A stretch of 64,000 nt of DNA, from assembly GCA_039881145.1 (NCBI GenBank), contig JAYKKI010000004.1, positions 43,495,001-43,559,000 of the forward strand. Direction: 5' to 3'. The position numbers were made by a program, and so were the translations under genes. The stretch is from Druceiella hillmani (taxonomy: Eukaryota; Arthropoda; Insecta; Lepidoptera; Hepialidae). This document shows, piece after piece, positions 1 to 11,234 of this stretch. Under the pieces are notes generated by a model. The model made no database searches. It was not told the DNA's origin and saw nothing but the letters and a program-made list of their open reading frames with translations. How positions within the stretch are numbered: the stretch's first letter is position 1; each line of letters opens with the position of its first letter.

Positions 1-3000
1 AACACTTTCTTTGTTTCGTGTTATTCTTTCATATCACTTTGATTTACATTTAGTTTTAGAATCGCTTAACGAATTTTAGAAAAATTTATTAGTGTCTACG
101 TTCGTCGTTAAAATAGTTTTATTTAGAAGAAAACTTGAGGAAAATGATGCAAAAAAATCAATAAACGTAGATATATGTGGAAATGAAATTCTATATGCTT
201 TCTAAATACAAATAAAGTCGTAAATCCCTTTTTATAGCACGGGTTAAGTAGATGAATAGAATATTACGTTTACAAGTTTCACTAACCTAAATTGAATATA
301 ATGTCTTTTAACGTTTTTGTCTAATGTCTGTTAACGTTTTAGACAATCTTTTTTCTTTCCGAGTTCGAAAACACTGAACGTGTTATTCTTATAAACAAAA
401 TTGTGTAATTTAACACGTATATAATATTGTTACTTCAGTCTCATTCTTATCTTTAGAATATTTCTCAAACTTTTTATTTCTATAACCGAAATATTCAACC
501 AGAGGTTTAGTTTTGAAAACTTCTAATATGAAATGAAATAAATGTATAAACCGTTTTCGAATATAAGCTTTAATCGCATCGAATTCTTAATATTTGTTCT
601 TAATTTTTCTGCTTCTTCACGAAGTAGTTATTCCGGAAAATAACCTCTTGGCAATTTAAACGTTTTTTTAACGTGATAAAATTTACAGATATTAAATGAA
701 AATTAACTGGTCAAACTAAATTAAATTATAAAAGGGTTTATTTGAACACTTATTTAACGTATTATTTACAAACGTTTCAGCAAATTTCACGAACCTTTGA
801 CGTGGAACGAGCTTTTTTGACTCATTGTTTGAAGCGTTATTGTTAATGATGATAATTACATTTCTTTAGAAATATGACTTCCAATATACAAAGAAGGTTA
901 TATTTTTTACATAGAGTTGTTTTCAATTATATGAATATTACATATACATATGATGATTGTGATTGTCGTAATAACAATATTTCTTACTGGTTACATTAAA
1001 GTGCTCAGAATACACGGGTCTGCTACAATTCGATATATTACTTTCCTTTCACTCTTTTTTTATTGTACACAAACTACAATATTTTATCATTTTGTCGGAT
1101 GATGTTTTGTAAATTGATATCAGGGTATTGCGGTTACTTATCACCACAAAGTTTTTTGCTCAATCTAGTACCGAAAAGTAAATAATTTTTGTCGTTTTTC
1201 TGCACTCAGATAATACAATAATAAAAATAATTAATTGCGCTTATACCTATCACATTGAAAAACAAAACAATAACCGAAGTGTTGTTCTTTTTTTACGCGG
1301 TATAACCTAATCTTTTATCATTTTTGTGGTGTTGTATATAAAATCCGATTACTATAGAAGAAAATTCATATTCTAGTTATGAACAGATCTCATAAATGTA
1401 ACAAATTTGTATTTATTTGCAGTCCATGATACTGCTGTCAAGTCATGTTTAAATGGAAATAAAGTTTTGTGAATTACTCATCCCAGCAAAGTCACGAACT
1501 CAAGAAGGAACTAGCCTATATTTTTTCTGATCATACCGAGAATATACCAAATAAGTATCGACCGAAGGTTTGTACTAAATAACATCATAACTAATAATTG
1601 CTAGGTAATTTATGCGGTAAGAAAAATAGAAGGAAGCAGTTGTTTATATGAGAAAAAAGGTAGAGGAAGCAAGTAATAGAAATATTAATGCGGCGTCTTT
1701 AGTTTGTAAAAATACGCGTAGTATAAATATTGGGAACGAGATTCAGAAGTCCACTATGCAGCAAAGATAAGCCTGTGTGGGATCTTCGAAGCAAAAGTAG
1801 TTAATGAATTTTGTTATTTCAACAATACCAAATGTAAATGAAACTTGTCCAGTTATAATATTATAAGCAGATATAATGTGTAATTTATGTTTTAGAGTTA
1901 TAACAAATTTAAAATTAGCTGAGAGCCGGATGCGGGCAAAGGTTAAACCATTCTATGTTTCTTGTTTATTAGTCGTATATATATGTAGTAGCCAGACTTA
2001 TTTGCATCATAATTATATTTAATGATTTGTAAGTAAATTTGAAAGAAAAATAGGTTACAAAATTAGCTTCCAATTAGTAAATATCATACTCAAGTGGCTG
2101 GCTGCAGCCGACGTCTTCGTTACACTGTTATACGTACCGTTCGCCTCCTACAAATATTTTATGAGTTGAATTTTGCTAAAATTATGAAAATTTGGTGTAC
2201 ATTATATATACTATCTGTAAATAAACGGAATTGGACAGATGACCTGTATTCTTGAACTAAAAGGAAGATTCACACTTAGTGTCAATAAAAAATATTATGC
2301 AGTATAAGCAATCTTCTTCTTCTATTGTACATACTTTTATATAAGGATAGGCGTTTCTGTAACGTTCTTCCAACATCATTTAGATTGGGGAACTTTCGAG
2401 TTGAGACTGGAAAATGGACAAATCATTTTTATCTGAAAGTAGTTATGAATTTAAACAATGTACGTCTGTACTGGGTGCATGGTTATTCCCACTTAAAATA
2501 AATAATAAACTTTTTGTATTGATAGAATTCGCGCGACGATAGTTTGGTACGCCCTTTGACACATATGCATATTTAAGGGTACATAATACTTCAATTTAAC
2601 TATTACAAATTTTAATTTTACTTTTTATCTATGAATTGGTATATCAGACCTAGAAATACACGAATTGTTCGAAAGTCCTGAAATTTATAATCGCGGCTAT
2701 TTTTTTCCGTTAAACTTTCAATTTACTTCTCGTAACACTATTTTTGGAGAAATAGATATATATTTTGTTAATTTTTTAATAATACTTTTAGATTTTCTTT
2801 ACATAAAATTAAAAATCTGTTTTCCTATTGTCACGTAAGTTTATAGTTAAAAACTCATTAAATCCTTTTACTGGAACAAAATGATATAGTAAGTTAACAT
2901 GTTTTTTTTATTTTACCAGAGTGGTATGATGAGTGGTTGATTATATAAATAATATTTTCGTACCAGTCACAATAAGTTCCAAAATATTCAACCGTACTTG

Positions 3001-3050
3001 TCTCATCGATGTAATTACTATTCAATGTACATATTATATACATATCCATA

Positions 3051-3054
<4 letters not shown>
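1..3054. other. A+T-rich DNA without recognisable feature
   Basis: No open frame above 60 codons and no TE motif that I can name. The plus strand at 1649-1770 reads KVEEASNRNINAASLVC, which recalls a transposase helix-turn-helix but is too short to assign. Confidence 0.5.

Positions 3055-3112
<58 letters not shown>
3055..3112. repeat. (TA)n microsatellite
   Basis: Uninterrupted TA repeat. Open frames across it on both strands (poly-Tyr-Ile) are artefacts. Confidence 0.95.
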
Positions 3113-3118
<6 letters not shown>

Positions 3119-3430
3119 ATATAATTATATAAATGACTCCATATGCAGATTAAATAAAAAAAGGCTCTTTTAAATGCAGATTTAAAAAACCTTGAAAAAT
3201 AAATGCTGAATAAAGGGAGGCGATAACTACTGTTAAAGCTTATTAATTATTATTTTTATTATTTAATAAAGATTTTTTCAGCGTAAACTTTTTCAAATAT
3301 TGTTAGTATCCACACATATATGTATGTGCGGATGGTGTAAAGGTTATTTTTTACGTGAATTAAAAAAAAATCATGATTTTTCAGGTCTTTTCCCTTTACT
3401 TGTGCTGTGAAACCTTGCTTCATGCCAAAT

Positions 3431-3502
3431 TTCACGATTCTAGATCACCGGGAACTACTCTATAAGTTCACGATTCTAGGTCAACGGGAAGTACTCTCAT
3501 GG
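3431..3502 (+). repeat. 36-bp tandem duplication
   Basis: The unit ttcacgattctag.tca.cgg is present twice (3431-3466, 3467-3502) with a few substitutions. It lies just outside the left inverted repeat of the 3.5-4.8 kb element. Confidence 0.85.
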
Positions 3503-3894
3503 AGGTATTATCATCAAAGGATTATTTTATTATCCTCGGCCTAATAGTTTTAGAGTATGATTTCTTTATTTTTTTTTAAATTTTTGTTACTGCGCATGAA
3601 AAACATTTTTTTTAAGAAGATTTGTCTTCCTAACGTAATGTTATTCAATCGTAATTATTGAAATGTTATTCAATCGTAATTATTGGCAACATAAAAATTA
3701 AACGATGGAACATGTATTTTTTCAATTAAGAAACATGAAAAGTGATTTTTGAACAATGCTAGTGTAAAAAAAAAATATGGCAACCTTGTGGAACTTTATT
3801 TCAAAAGCATCCACAATTCAGACAGATTCCAAAAGGTTTTTTAAACATTACAATTAATTCTGTAAACATTCGGAAAATACCTGCTGCATTTCAA

Positions 3895-4325
3895 CATCAA
3901 TTCGGAGTCAATTTGGGGGCTGAAATCCTGGATGGCAAAATTATCGGTCCATTTGAACTCCCTCGAAAGTTTAATGGAGTTCGTTATCTACGATTAAGAT
4001 ATTAAGAGACGAACTTGGTTATCTGTTTAATGAAATACCACAAGATGTACGTGACAGGATATGGCTATGGATGGTCTTAGCCCATTTCTCGCGACAAGTA
4101 ACTGAATACTTAAATGCAATTTACCCAAATCGATGGATAGGACGTGGCTGTACAATTGCATGGCTACCAAGTTTGCTAGACCTCAATCCGTTGAACTATT
4201 TTCTATGGGGATATTTCAAGGAGGCGATCTATGAGACTACTAAGGATAATGAACAACAATTCAGGCAAAAATTACACCATGTGTCTAAAGTGGTAAAAAC
4301 AACGAAAGGGTCTTACGAAGTTTAA
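3895..4325 (+). pseudogene. Broken IS630-like DDE transposase, C-terminal half
   Basis: Frame-corrected translation gives FGVNLGAEILDGKIIGPFEL, then RYLRL, IPQDVRDRIW, REHL-like spacing, YPNRWIGRGC.IAW and DLNPLNYFLWGYFKEAIYET. This is the order around the second and third catalytic acidic residues of this transposase family (canonical ..WPPRSPDLTPLDFFLWG..). The longest open stretch is 4071-4325. The N-terminal helix-turn-helix and first catalytic region are missing. It is non-functional. Confidence 0.85.
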
Positions 4326-4360
4326 AAATAAATTTTGTAAGGAGATGCTGGTTATGCACA

Positions 4361-4409
4361 AAAATACGGTATGATCATAAATGTAGTATTTACGATCATA
4401 CCGTATTTT
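4361..4409. repeat. 22-bp-arm hairpin inside the transposon
   Basis: 4361-4382 and 4388-4409 are reverse complements at 21 of 22 positions with a 5-nt loop. The hairpin lies just downstream of the transposase remnant. It could serve as a terminator-like structure or be an internal repeat of the element. Confidence 0.85.
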
Positions 4410-4883
4410 TTTTCTTTATCTTACTTGTTTTATTTTATCATCATCGAAAAGTTATCAATGGTATGGGTATAAAAAACATGTTATAAAATGACTTATTACC
4501 GGCAAAATTATATCTTTTTGGAATCAGTGTGGATTGTAGATGTTTTTAAAAAACAGTTCCATTAGGTTGCTATACATTTTTTTTACACTTCACGTTTCAG
4601 CGTTTCACTTTTATGTTGCCAATAATAACGAATGAATAAAATTTTAATTAGGGAGACGAATATTTTTTATTGTTATTCTGCTCTCTAATTTTTTATGGTC
4701 CAAGAAATAGTAGTAATACCTAATAAAAATTTTTTTTCATCCCCAGTAACAAAAATTTTAAAAAGAATTTAAAAATCCTATCTCTAAAACTATTAAGCCT
4801 AGGGTAATCAAATTTATTGTTTCGTATGTTCAATAACCCCTTCTATATCCAACATTTGGTTGGTCCACTCCTTACGGAACACC

Positions 4884-4886
<3 letters not shown>

Positions 4887-4949
<63 letters not shown>

Positions 4950-4961
4950 CATATATAAATA

Positions 4962-5046
<85 letters not shown>
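4887..5046. repeat. (TA)n microsatellite, interrupted
   Basis: Long TA repeat with a few interruptions (gtatatac, aaataaat, ttta). It begins about 75 bp after the IS630-like element ends. Confidence 0.95.
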
Positions 5047-5049
<3 letters not shown>

Positions 5050-5059
5050 AACTTGATAC

Positions 5060-6020
5060 ATATCCCATTGTTTCGATGTCGGTACAAGATTTCGAACTAG
5101 GTTGTGTGATTTTATTTTTATTTACTAGGGAAAAAAAGTAATAAATGGGGAATATTATAATAAATATTAATAATAAAGTAATAAAAGTTCTTGCTTTCCA
5201 ATTTAACAGTCTAAATTAGATATTGCTCTATGTTTTGACATAAAACTTACTTTCTTTTTTTCAAAAAATGAGCTGCCAACCTAAGACCTTTCTAAGTCAC
5301 ACTTCGAATTTGGAATGCAGGGTGAACGAAAAAAAAATATAAATTAGTAACGGATTTCAGAGTAAACAAAAAAATTAACGTTTCTTTAGATTTGTTTCAT
5401 TAAAGTTATTTTGAAGAAACGATTTTAATCTTAATAATGATATTTCATTTTGCTATTTAATGTAAAACTAAAAAAATAAGTATATGTCAGACTACGAAAA
5501 AATTAATAAGTTGACATAACTTCGTTAAAATTAAAAGCATATAGGTATTGCCTGTAAATTAGAAACGAAGGCCAAATTAATTCAATTATATTGTTTCTTA
5601 AGACATTTCAAATCGGGTGCACACGTCAGGACTAGAAATGTTAATTAACGGTATGGCGTGAAAATCGTTCAGATCCGGGAGATGTGTTAAAGAAGGAACC
5701 AACTCAAGTCAGAGAATTCACATACGACCCTGTAATTATTGAACCAATGTTACAAAACATTTTGAAGATGACGAACTTGGTAAAAATATAAATGGCCATA
5801 GTGCTGTTTGTAAACTTGGTACTGCCTCGATGAATAATAGGGCCAGGTTTGAAATTATTCATTCCAGTTGTTTAAGCGCAAGAAAATTTATTACAGTAGA
5901 AAATTAAAGAGAAGTTCTTCAGGAATTGACCCATACTATGTGCATAATAAAGTAAACATTTTTAAAATATTTATTTTAAATAATATTTTTTGTTTCTTAC
6001 ATTATTTAACACATGTGTAT
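5060..6020. other. Unassigned A+T-rich DNA
   Basis: No gene recognised. A plus-strand stretch at 5720-5870 has somewhat higher complexity (RIHIRPCNY...FEDDELGKNING) but no family match from memory. Confidence 0.45.
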
Positions 6021-6021
6021 T

Positions 6022-6190
<169 letters not shown>

Positions 6191-6199
6191 ATACATATA

Positions 6200-7890
6200 C
6201 GAGTATTAAAATTAATTCACGCGTGCTGCTGAATGTATTTCAAAATAACTAAAAATATTTTCCCGTTTGAATTATTGATTCGATATCTAGAATCTTTGAC
6301 AAAGAAATATCAATAGTACATGTGGAAATAAGCTTAATTTAATTCTCATTGGTCTCATATTACTGTTGCAAAAACAAAACGTACTTTCACAAAGGAACTT
6401 AGTTCATTTTATTCTAGTCCGTTTGTGCAGGGTGCTAAGGTACAATAGTATTTCTTTATGTCCCATCTTTTATATTTTTATGTCTTATTTATATACCAAC
6501 CAAATCCGTTCAATAATGCTAAAATGCTAAACTTTTCACGACATTTTTGGAGTTTACTCATTAAGCATCGATTTTAATATATAGCGACCGGTACGAAGTT
6601 TTAATAGGAGTAAAATCAGAAATTCTGAGCGAACGAAGTTTGGAACATTAAAAAGTGTAAACGATATGTGGGCTCTCCGTATAACATTTCTGTGTAACTT
6701 TAAAGTCCGATATCAATATATTTACATGGCATTTTCTTATGGCATCACAATGACGGAGTTTGACACACATAGGATCGTATTAACAAATATAAAACCAGAT
6801 TAAATCGTAATTACGTCAGTCTAAATTAATATGAATTACCGTATTACGTCTCCGACGGTTAAATAGACGCATATTAAACTAGTATTAACTAATCAATGAT
6901 TAGCTGATTGGAGATTTATGTTTTGATTCAATACTTCTGCATGCGTATGTACTGGCCATCAATCGTTAGCTAATTTCAGGCACATCTTGACATATCGAAT
7001 TATTTATTGACAGTTGTAAGCGCAGATCATATACTAAATTTGTTAGTGTCGTTTCTTTTTGACTGAAATTATTGCGTTTAACCATAAAGTAGTAAAATGG
7101 ACACAAGAAAAAGATACTAAACGGAAACAGAGAAATTGCTATTGTTGCAGATATTGGTCCCTTAAATAGATGTAATTGAAGATAAACGCACCGTCGAAGC
7201 AAGCGTGAAGATGAAAAAACGCTTGGGATACTGTTGCCGAGAAATATAATGATAGTGATATTATTAATGAAAGGGTGAGAGTACAGTCAAATGTACATTT
7301 TTATAATAAAAATACAGAGTTAATTTGTTTGCATCAATGTAATTTCTTTTATATTTATATACAGTGTTACCTATACAGCTGTCAAAATAAAGAATTAAAG
7401 AAACTATTTAACATTTCGAAAACTAGACAAAAGTGTTAAAGAGATAGAGGTAACAGAATCTAAAAACCGGAGATTCATTGATAATATGGGATAAAAATTC
7501 TGCGGTGTAGGACGATGATTTATAGCAACCATTAATATGTATGCTCTCACTAACAACAGTTCCTCAATTGAGTACTCAGCTTGAAACATGATGTCACAAT
7601 TGCATTTGTTCCATGAGACAATGAATGTGTTAACATTATTTGATACCAGTGTGTTTGTATTCTTAGCGACATTACCCTAATTTATCCATTTGCGAACACG
7701 CCAGGTATGACGTTTATAAGTAACACTTAATTTTAAACCTTCGATAATAATTTTACTTATGATCTGTTTGCTTTTGAAATTTAAAGTAAGCGACATTAAC
7801 ATAACAGTGCGTTGTAAAGATTTAACTTTCGTTAAATCTAGAGGCCAATTATTTTAATTAGGGTAATATTCGGTCTGACCAAACAAATTA
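6200..7890. other. Unassigned A+T-rich DNA
   Basis: Only short open frames (for example 6966-7202 minus). They lack motifs, and I see nothing I would call a gene. Confidence 0.45.
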
Positions 7891-7899
7891 TTTTAGTCT

Positions 7900-7957
7900 A
7901 ATTTATGTAAGATGTCAATAAAATTATCAATAATTTTATTAACATCTTACATAAATT
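7900..7957. repeat. 27-bp-arm hairpin with 4-nt loop
   Basis: 7900-7926 and 7931-7957 are reverse complements at 26 of 27 positions, with loop tcaa. The right arm runs directly into a tandem 17-bp duplication. Confidence 0.9.
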
Positions 7958-7987
7958 ATTTACCGAATTGAATTATTTACCGAATTG
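7954..7987 (+). repeat. 17-bp perfect tandem duplication
   Basis: aattatttaccgaattg occurs twice in direct succession, overlapping the end of the neighbouring hairpin. Confidence 0.9.
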
Positions 7988-8129
7988 AAGTGGACCTACA
8001 AAATAAAGATTATATTGCCGCTGTAATAGGAACTATCTTATTTTTATAGCAACCGATACTAAATTAAACACTATTTCGATTTCCATTGATGACGTCAATA
8101 CGAATCAGATTTAAATGTAAGTGTGTTAA

Positions 8130-8759
8130 ACAACCCTGTTGAATTGGATGTTCAAAGATTACGAAGCCTAGTTGATTAAGATCCTCGATAGACGACTCAT
8201 CAATTGGCAGAAGAACTACACTGCAGTCATGGAACCATAGAAACAATAGGAGAAAAAAATCAAATCATATTCATTATCCAAACACGAAATAAGTGAAAAA
8301 AGGCGATGCTCAGCTACTGGTGAAATGTGAAGCGCATTATTCATTTGGAGTTGCTTTCAGAGGGATTTACAATTAATGTAGATATTCATTGTGAAAAATT
8401 GGACCGATTAGCTAACAAATTGAGTACATTTTGCATTGCTAGAACACATGTTGCAAAACGTACTCGTCATAAATTAGATGAGCTTGGCTGGGTTCCATCC
8501 ACTCATCCACCATATTCGCCGCGCATTGCGCAATCTCATTACCATTTATTCAAGGCTCTAAGTAACCATTTACGTGAAAAAAATTCTACAATAAAGAAGA
8601 TCTCTAAAACGACCTCGCACAGTTTTTGAATCAAAGTCACCGGAATTTTACAAGAAAGGCATCTCATCATTGTCGATTAGATGGCGACAAGTAATAAATA
8701 ATAATGGTGCATACTCAAATTAAATTTTTGGGGTTAAAATCTTATTACCCAACCCAATA
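8130..8759 (+). pseudogene. Internally deleted mariner transposon remnant
   Basis: The frame at 8140-8240 reads DVQRLRSLVD.DPR.TTHQLAEELHCSHGTIE, the second helix-turn-helix of mariner transposases. It joins RIIHLELLSEGFTINVDIHCEKLDRL (8327 onward), HVAKRTRHKLDELGW and HPPYSPRIAQSHYHLFKAL. The linker between the two parts is deleted. The segment around the second catalytic Asp (usually HQDNARPH) is also lost, and the third catalytic position reads SPRIAQS in place of SPDLAPS. The end ttattacccaacccaata (8742-8759) looks like the right mariner terminal repeat. It is non-functional. Confidence 0.85.
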
Positions 8760-8786
8760 TGTATATGAATATACACACATACACTC

Positions 8787-8795
<9 letters not shown>

Positions 8796-8831
<36 letters not shown>
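8796..8831. repeat. (TA)n microsatellite
   Basis: TA repeat shortly downstream of the mariner right end. Confidence 0.93.
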
Positions 8832-8832
<1 letters not shown>

Positions 8833-8959
8833 CCATATTTTTCTTGTGTTTATGCGTGGCTATACAACCAAGCGGGTATGCGGGAAGGTAAGCATCCACG
8901 AAGGTGGGAAAGACGGGAAGATTAGCAGTCAGACAGGCGTACGAGCGGGCAGATGAGCA

Positions 8960-10290
8960 GGCAAGTACAGTGCTTTGCTTTTCGGTGTAATAATTACATA
9001 AATGTGGAGCACTTGGAGAATTAACTGAAAATTTATTATTTCCTTTTGTTTCTTTTTTGGTTAAGCATGGGTTTTTCTATATTTGACCCAGTTGGTTTGT
9101 TGTTTGAGGTAACCTATTTGCTTGATGCAACTTCTTTTGCGTTCATTGTACTGTAGTATATACTGCTTTTGGTTATAAAAGTTCAGTAGTTTATTTAATA
9201 TTTTAAATTTTATTCCTTATTTTGTGTCCGATATTCAGAATAATATTCCATTCCTTCGAACAAATTTATGTTTACCAAATCAAAAATGCTACAGAAAATG
9301 CGATGTTCTCGGTTGAACTCTACTGAGTAATTGTAACTTATGTCCATTTTATTATTTTGCAATAAATTTTGGGACAAAGGTATGTAATGAGTCAGCTATC
9401 ATAAGTGGTATCTATATTGGGGTTTGATTAATTTTTCCACAGTGTTCTGTTACTGTTAGGGGTATATTTTCCAGAGGCATGTTAACATTGGGGGTATATT
9501 TTATAGATTCTATATTTCTATCAATACATAGTGCAACAGAACCATAGAAAGGAGCATTTTCATTATTATGTGTTAATAGTTATACACGTTCTGAATTAAG
9601 TCTCGTCTGTTTCCATAGCTAACGGAGACTGCGAAATAAAGACAAATTGTTCATCTTCTTTATCAGTACTTCAAACAACTATTTTGCGATAGTTATCTTC
9701 TAAAATATTTCTTTATTCGCCTCTGCTACGTAAGATGCTCAATGTTTCATAATTTTTACAACGATATCTTTACTTACAGAACTCATAATCTGCAAGCGGG
9801 GAAACAAATTATCCTTTGCAAGAAAACGGAAAAAGATATAGTAAAAAGTAAAATAGACATAAAAAATGCAATATTTATCTCGTGTCACTCGACCTTTATG
9901 ACTTTTATATATAAAATGAATCTAATGCTGTCCATATCAACAAAATATACTGGAAGCTCAAATGAAATACATAATTCAAATACGACACGACCACACCGTG
10001 TAAAACTGCCATGCAACACAAATTTACAAATGTTAAACCATTAATTTATGGTCGTCCTCTAACAGTAAAGAGGGACTTATTCGTATAGGCTACAGAATAA
10101 AGAATACAACATTTTAATAGGGACATACAAACTAGACCATTTTCAAATTCTGCAATAGACTATTGTGTGCCATTTCATATAAAAAAAATGTTGAAATCTT
10201 GTTAAAATAAAGGTTTATGCCTGCATATTTATATGTTTTGCAGCTAAGGCGTCACCCATTGACCACCCAGTGACCCATTCATTGTTAGTT
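8960..10290. other. Unassigned DNA upstream of the BEL/Pao remnant
   Basis: A 100-codon plus-strand frame at 9742-10044 has no recognisable domain. Given its position it may be degraded BEL/Pao sequence. Confidence 0.4.
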
Positions 10291-10296
10291 TGTGCA

Positions 10297-11060
10297 AATT
10301 TTTTAATAGAGGTGCACTTGCTTTGAATTTATATTATAATAACGCAAGCAATTTCGTTGGTGCAAAAAATGCAATAGACAACTTAAAAAACTTAATACAA
10401 TCAGACATTCATAATGACAACATAATACAATTTTTAAATAATTAAGGGGCAAATTAAAAGAGGTACTTTACACCTCCATGTTTACCACATTTTGATGGAC
10501 TGTAAGAAGCTGCCGTAAAATAATTTAAGGATCATTTTGTACGAATAATAGGCGATAAACTATTCACCTACGAAGAGTTAGACGCATACGTAGTAGAAAT
10601 CGAAGGCATTCTTAATTCGAGACTCACTCCTTTATCCGAAGATCCCAATAACCTTGAAGCCTTTACACCCCCCCCCCCCTCCTCCCCCCCACATTCTTAC
10701 TCATAGAAGATACATTCACAAGCATTCCCGATCGAAATTTGACATTTCACGCAGTTGACCGACTGTCAAGCTGACAACTTATTCAGTACATCAAACAACA
10801 CTTTCATAAAAGATGGTATGATGAGTATTTGAATCAATTGATGGTCGGAAACAAATGACAGGTTAAAACACATAATGAAATAAGAACCGGTATGCTAGTT
10901 TTGTTCAAATAAGCCTTTACACTGGCCACTTGGCCGCGTCATAGACATTCATCTGGGTGACGATGGCGAAGTTCAATATTGTCACCATAAAAACACATTT
11001 AGGAACATATAAACGATATATCCCGAACAGCTTCTTAACGATAACTTGTGATTTATAAAT
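10297..11060 (+). pseudogene. BEL/Pao retrotransposon pol remnant (integrase domain), split by the copia insertion
   Basis: Translated with frame corrections, the segment gives NNASNFVGA (the DN.TNFVG box), RYFTPPCLPHFDGL, FVRIIGDKLFTYEEL, EGILNSRLTPLSEDPNNLEAFTP and IPDRNLTFHAVDRLS. Then come KQHFHKRWYDEYL, ATW.RVIDIHLGDDGE and a final YPEQLL. This order is the integrase and C-terminal region of BEL/Pao polyproteins. Stops (for example after HFDGL) and frame changes are frequent. The conserved GHFL segment after EAFTP is replaced by a C-rich tract (10668-10690). The copia element begins just after the last recognisable residues. A weak possible upstream match (LIRIGYRIKN near 10075) was not included. 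Confidence 0.85.
10668..10690 (+). repeat. C-rich homopolymer tract
   Basis: Nearly uninterrupted C run with two T interruptions inside the BEL/Pao integrase remnant. It replaces codons for a conserved segment and is unusual in this A+T-rich window. Confidence 0.9.
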
Positions 11061-11067
11061 GTAATTA

Positions 11068-11203
11068 TGATAATGTTGTATCAAAATATGTAATTAGTGA
11101 ATAGTAGCGCCATCTCTTATCGTTTTGTAGAAACTGTTTGTCTGTTTATGACAATTTGCTAAAATAAAAGACAGTCTATTGCGATAAAACGTGTTTTACT
11201 AGA
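11068..11203 (+). repeat. 5' LTR of the copia-type element
   Basis: This 136-bp sequence begins tgataatgttgta and ends ttttactaga. It matches 14529-14664 with three substitutions and no gaps. The LTR is short for copia itself but within the range of short-LTR Ty1/copia lineages of animals. It should contain the promoter and R region. The termini are not the canonical TG...CA (the 3' end reads ..taga), so the exact ends could shift by one or two bases. Confidence 0.9.
11159..11168 (+). promoter_or_regulatory. TATA-like / AATAAA-containing motif in the 5' LTR
   Basis: The string ctaaaataaaag, conserved in both LTRs, is the best TATA-like or polyadenylation-like motif in the LTR. It lies about 40 bp before the LTR end. 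Its role is inferred from position only. Transcription from here would run through the captured hyd segment in the antisense direction. Confidence 0.3.
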
Positions 11204-11234
11204 GGTTATGGGCCCAGCACGCTTCCACTGCGCC
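11204..11234 (+). other. Extended primer-binding site, 31 nt complementary to initiator tRNA-Met
   Basis: Immediately after the 5' LTR comes ggttatgggcccagcac, the classical copia primer site. It pairs with the 3' end of the 39-nt 5'-half of tRNA-iMet. The complementarity does not stop after about 15 nt as in copia. It continues without mismatch through 11234, covering tRNA nucleotides 39 down to 9 as recalled for the Drosophila initiator tRNA, and then stops abruptly. In eukaryotic tRNAs, position 9 commonly carries m1G, which blocks reverse transcriptase. The next base enters antisense hyd sequence. The hyd-sense strand reads on into the tRNA match through ggcgcagtgg, so microhomology at the junction is likely. 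Confidence 0.85.

Larger units (their letters stand above)
3527..4812 (+). mobile_element. IS630/Tc1-mariner-like DNA transposon with about 270-bp terminal inverted repeats
   Basis: The left flank (3527-3795) and right flank (4555-4812) are diverged reverse complements. Paired landmarks include cctaatagttttagag at 3540 against ctctaaaactatt at 4782. Others are taaatttttgttactg against cagtaacaaaaatttta, and tattggcaacataaaa near 3681 against ttttatgttgccaata near 4609. A broken transposase lies between the repeats. A 24-bp direct duplication (3637-3661, 3662-3685) sits inside the left repeat. The exact termini and target duplication are blurred by decay. Confidence 0.8.
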
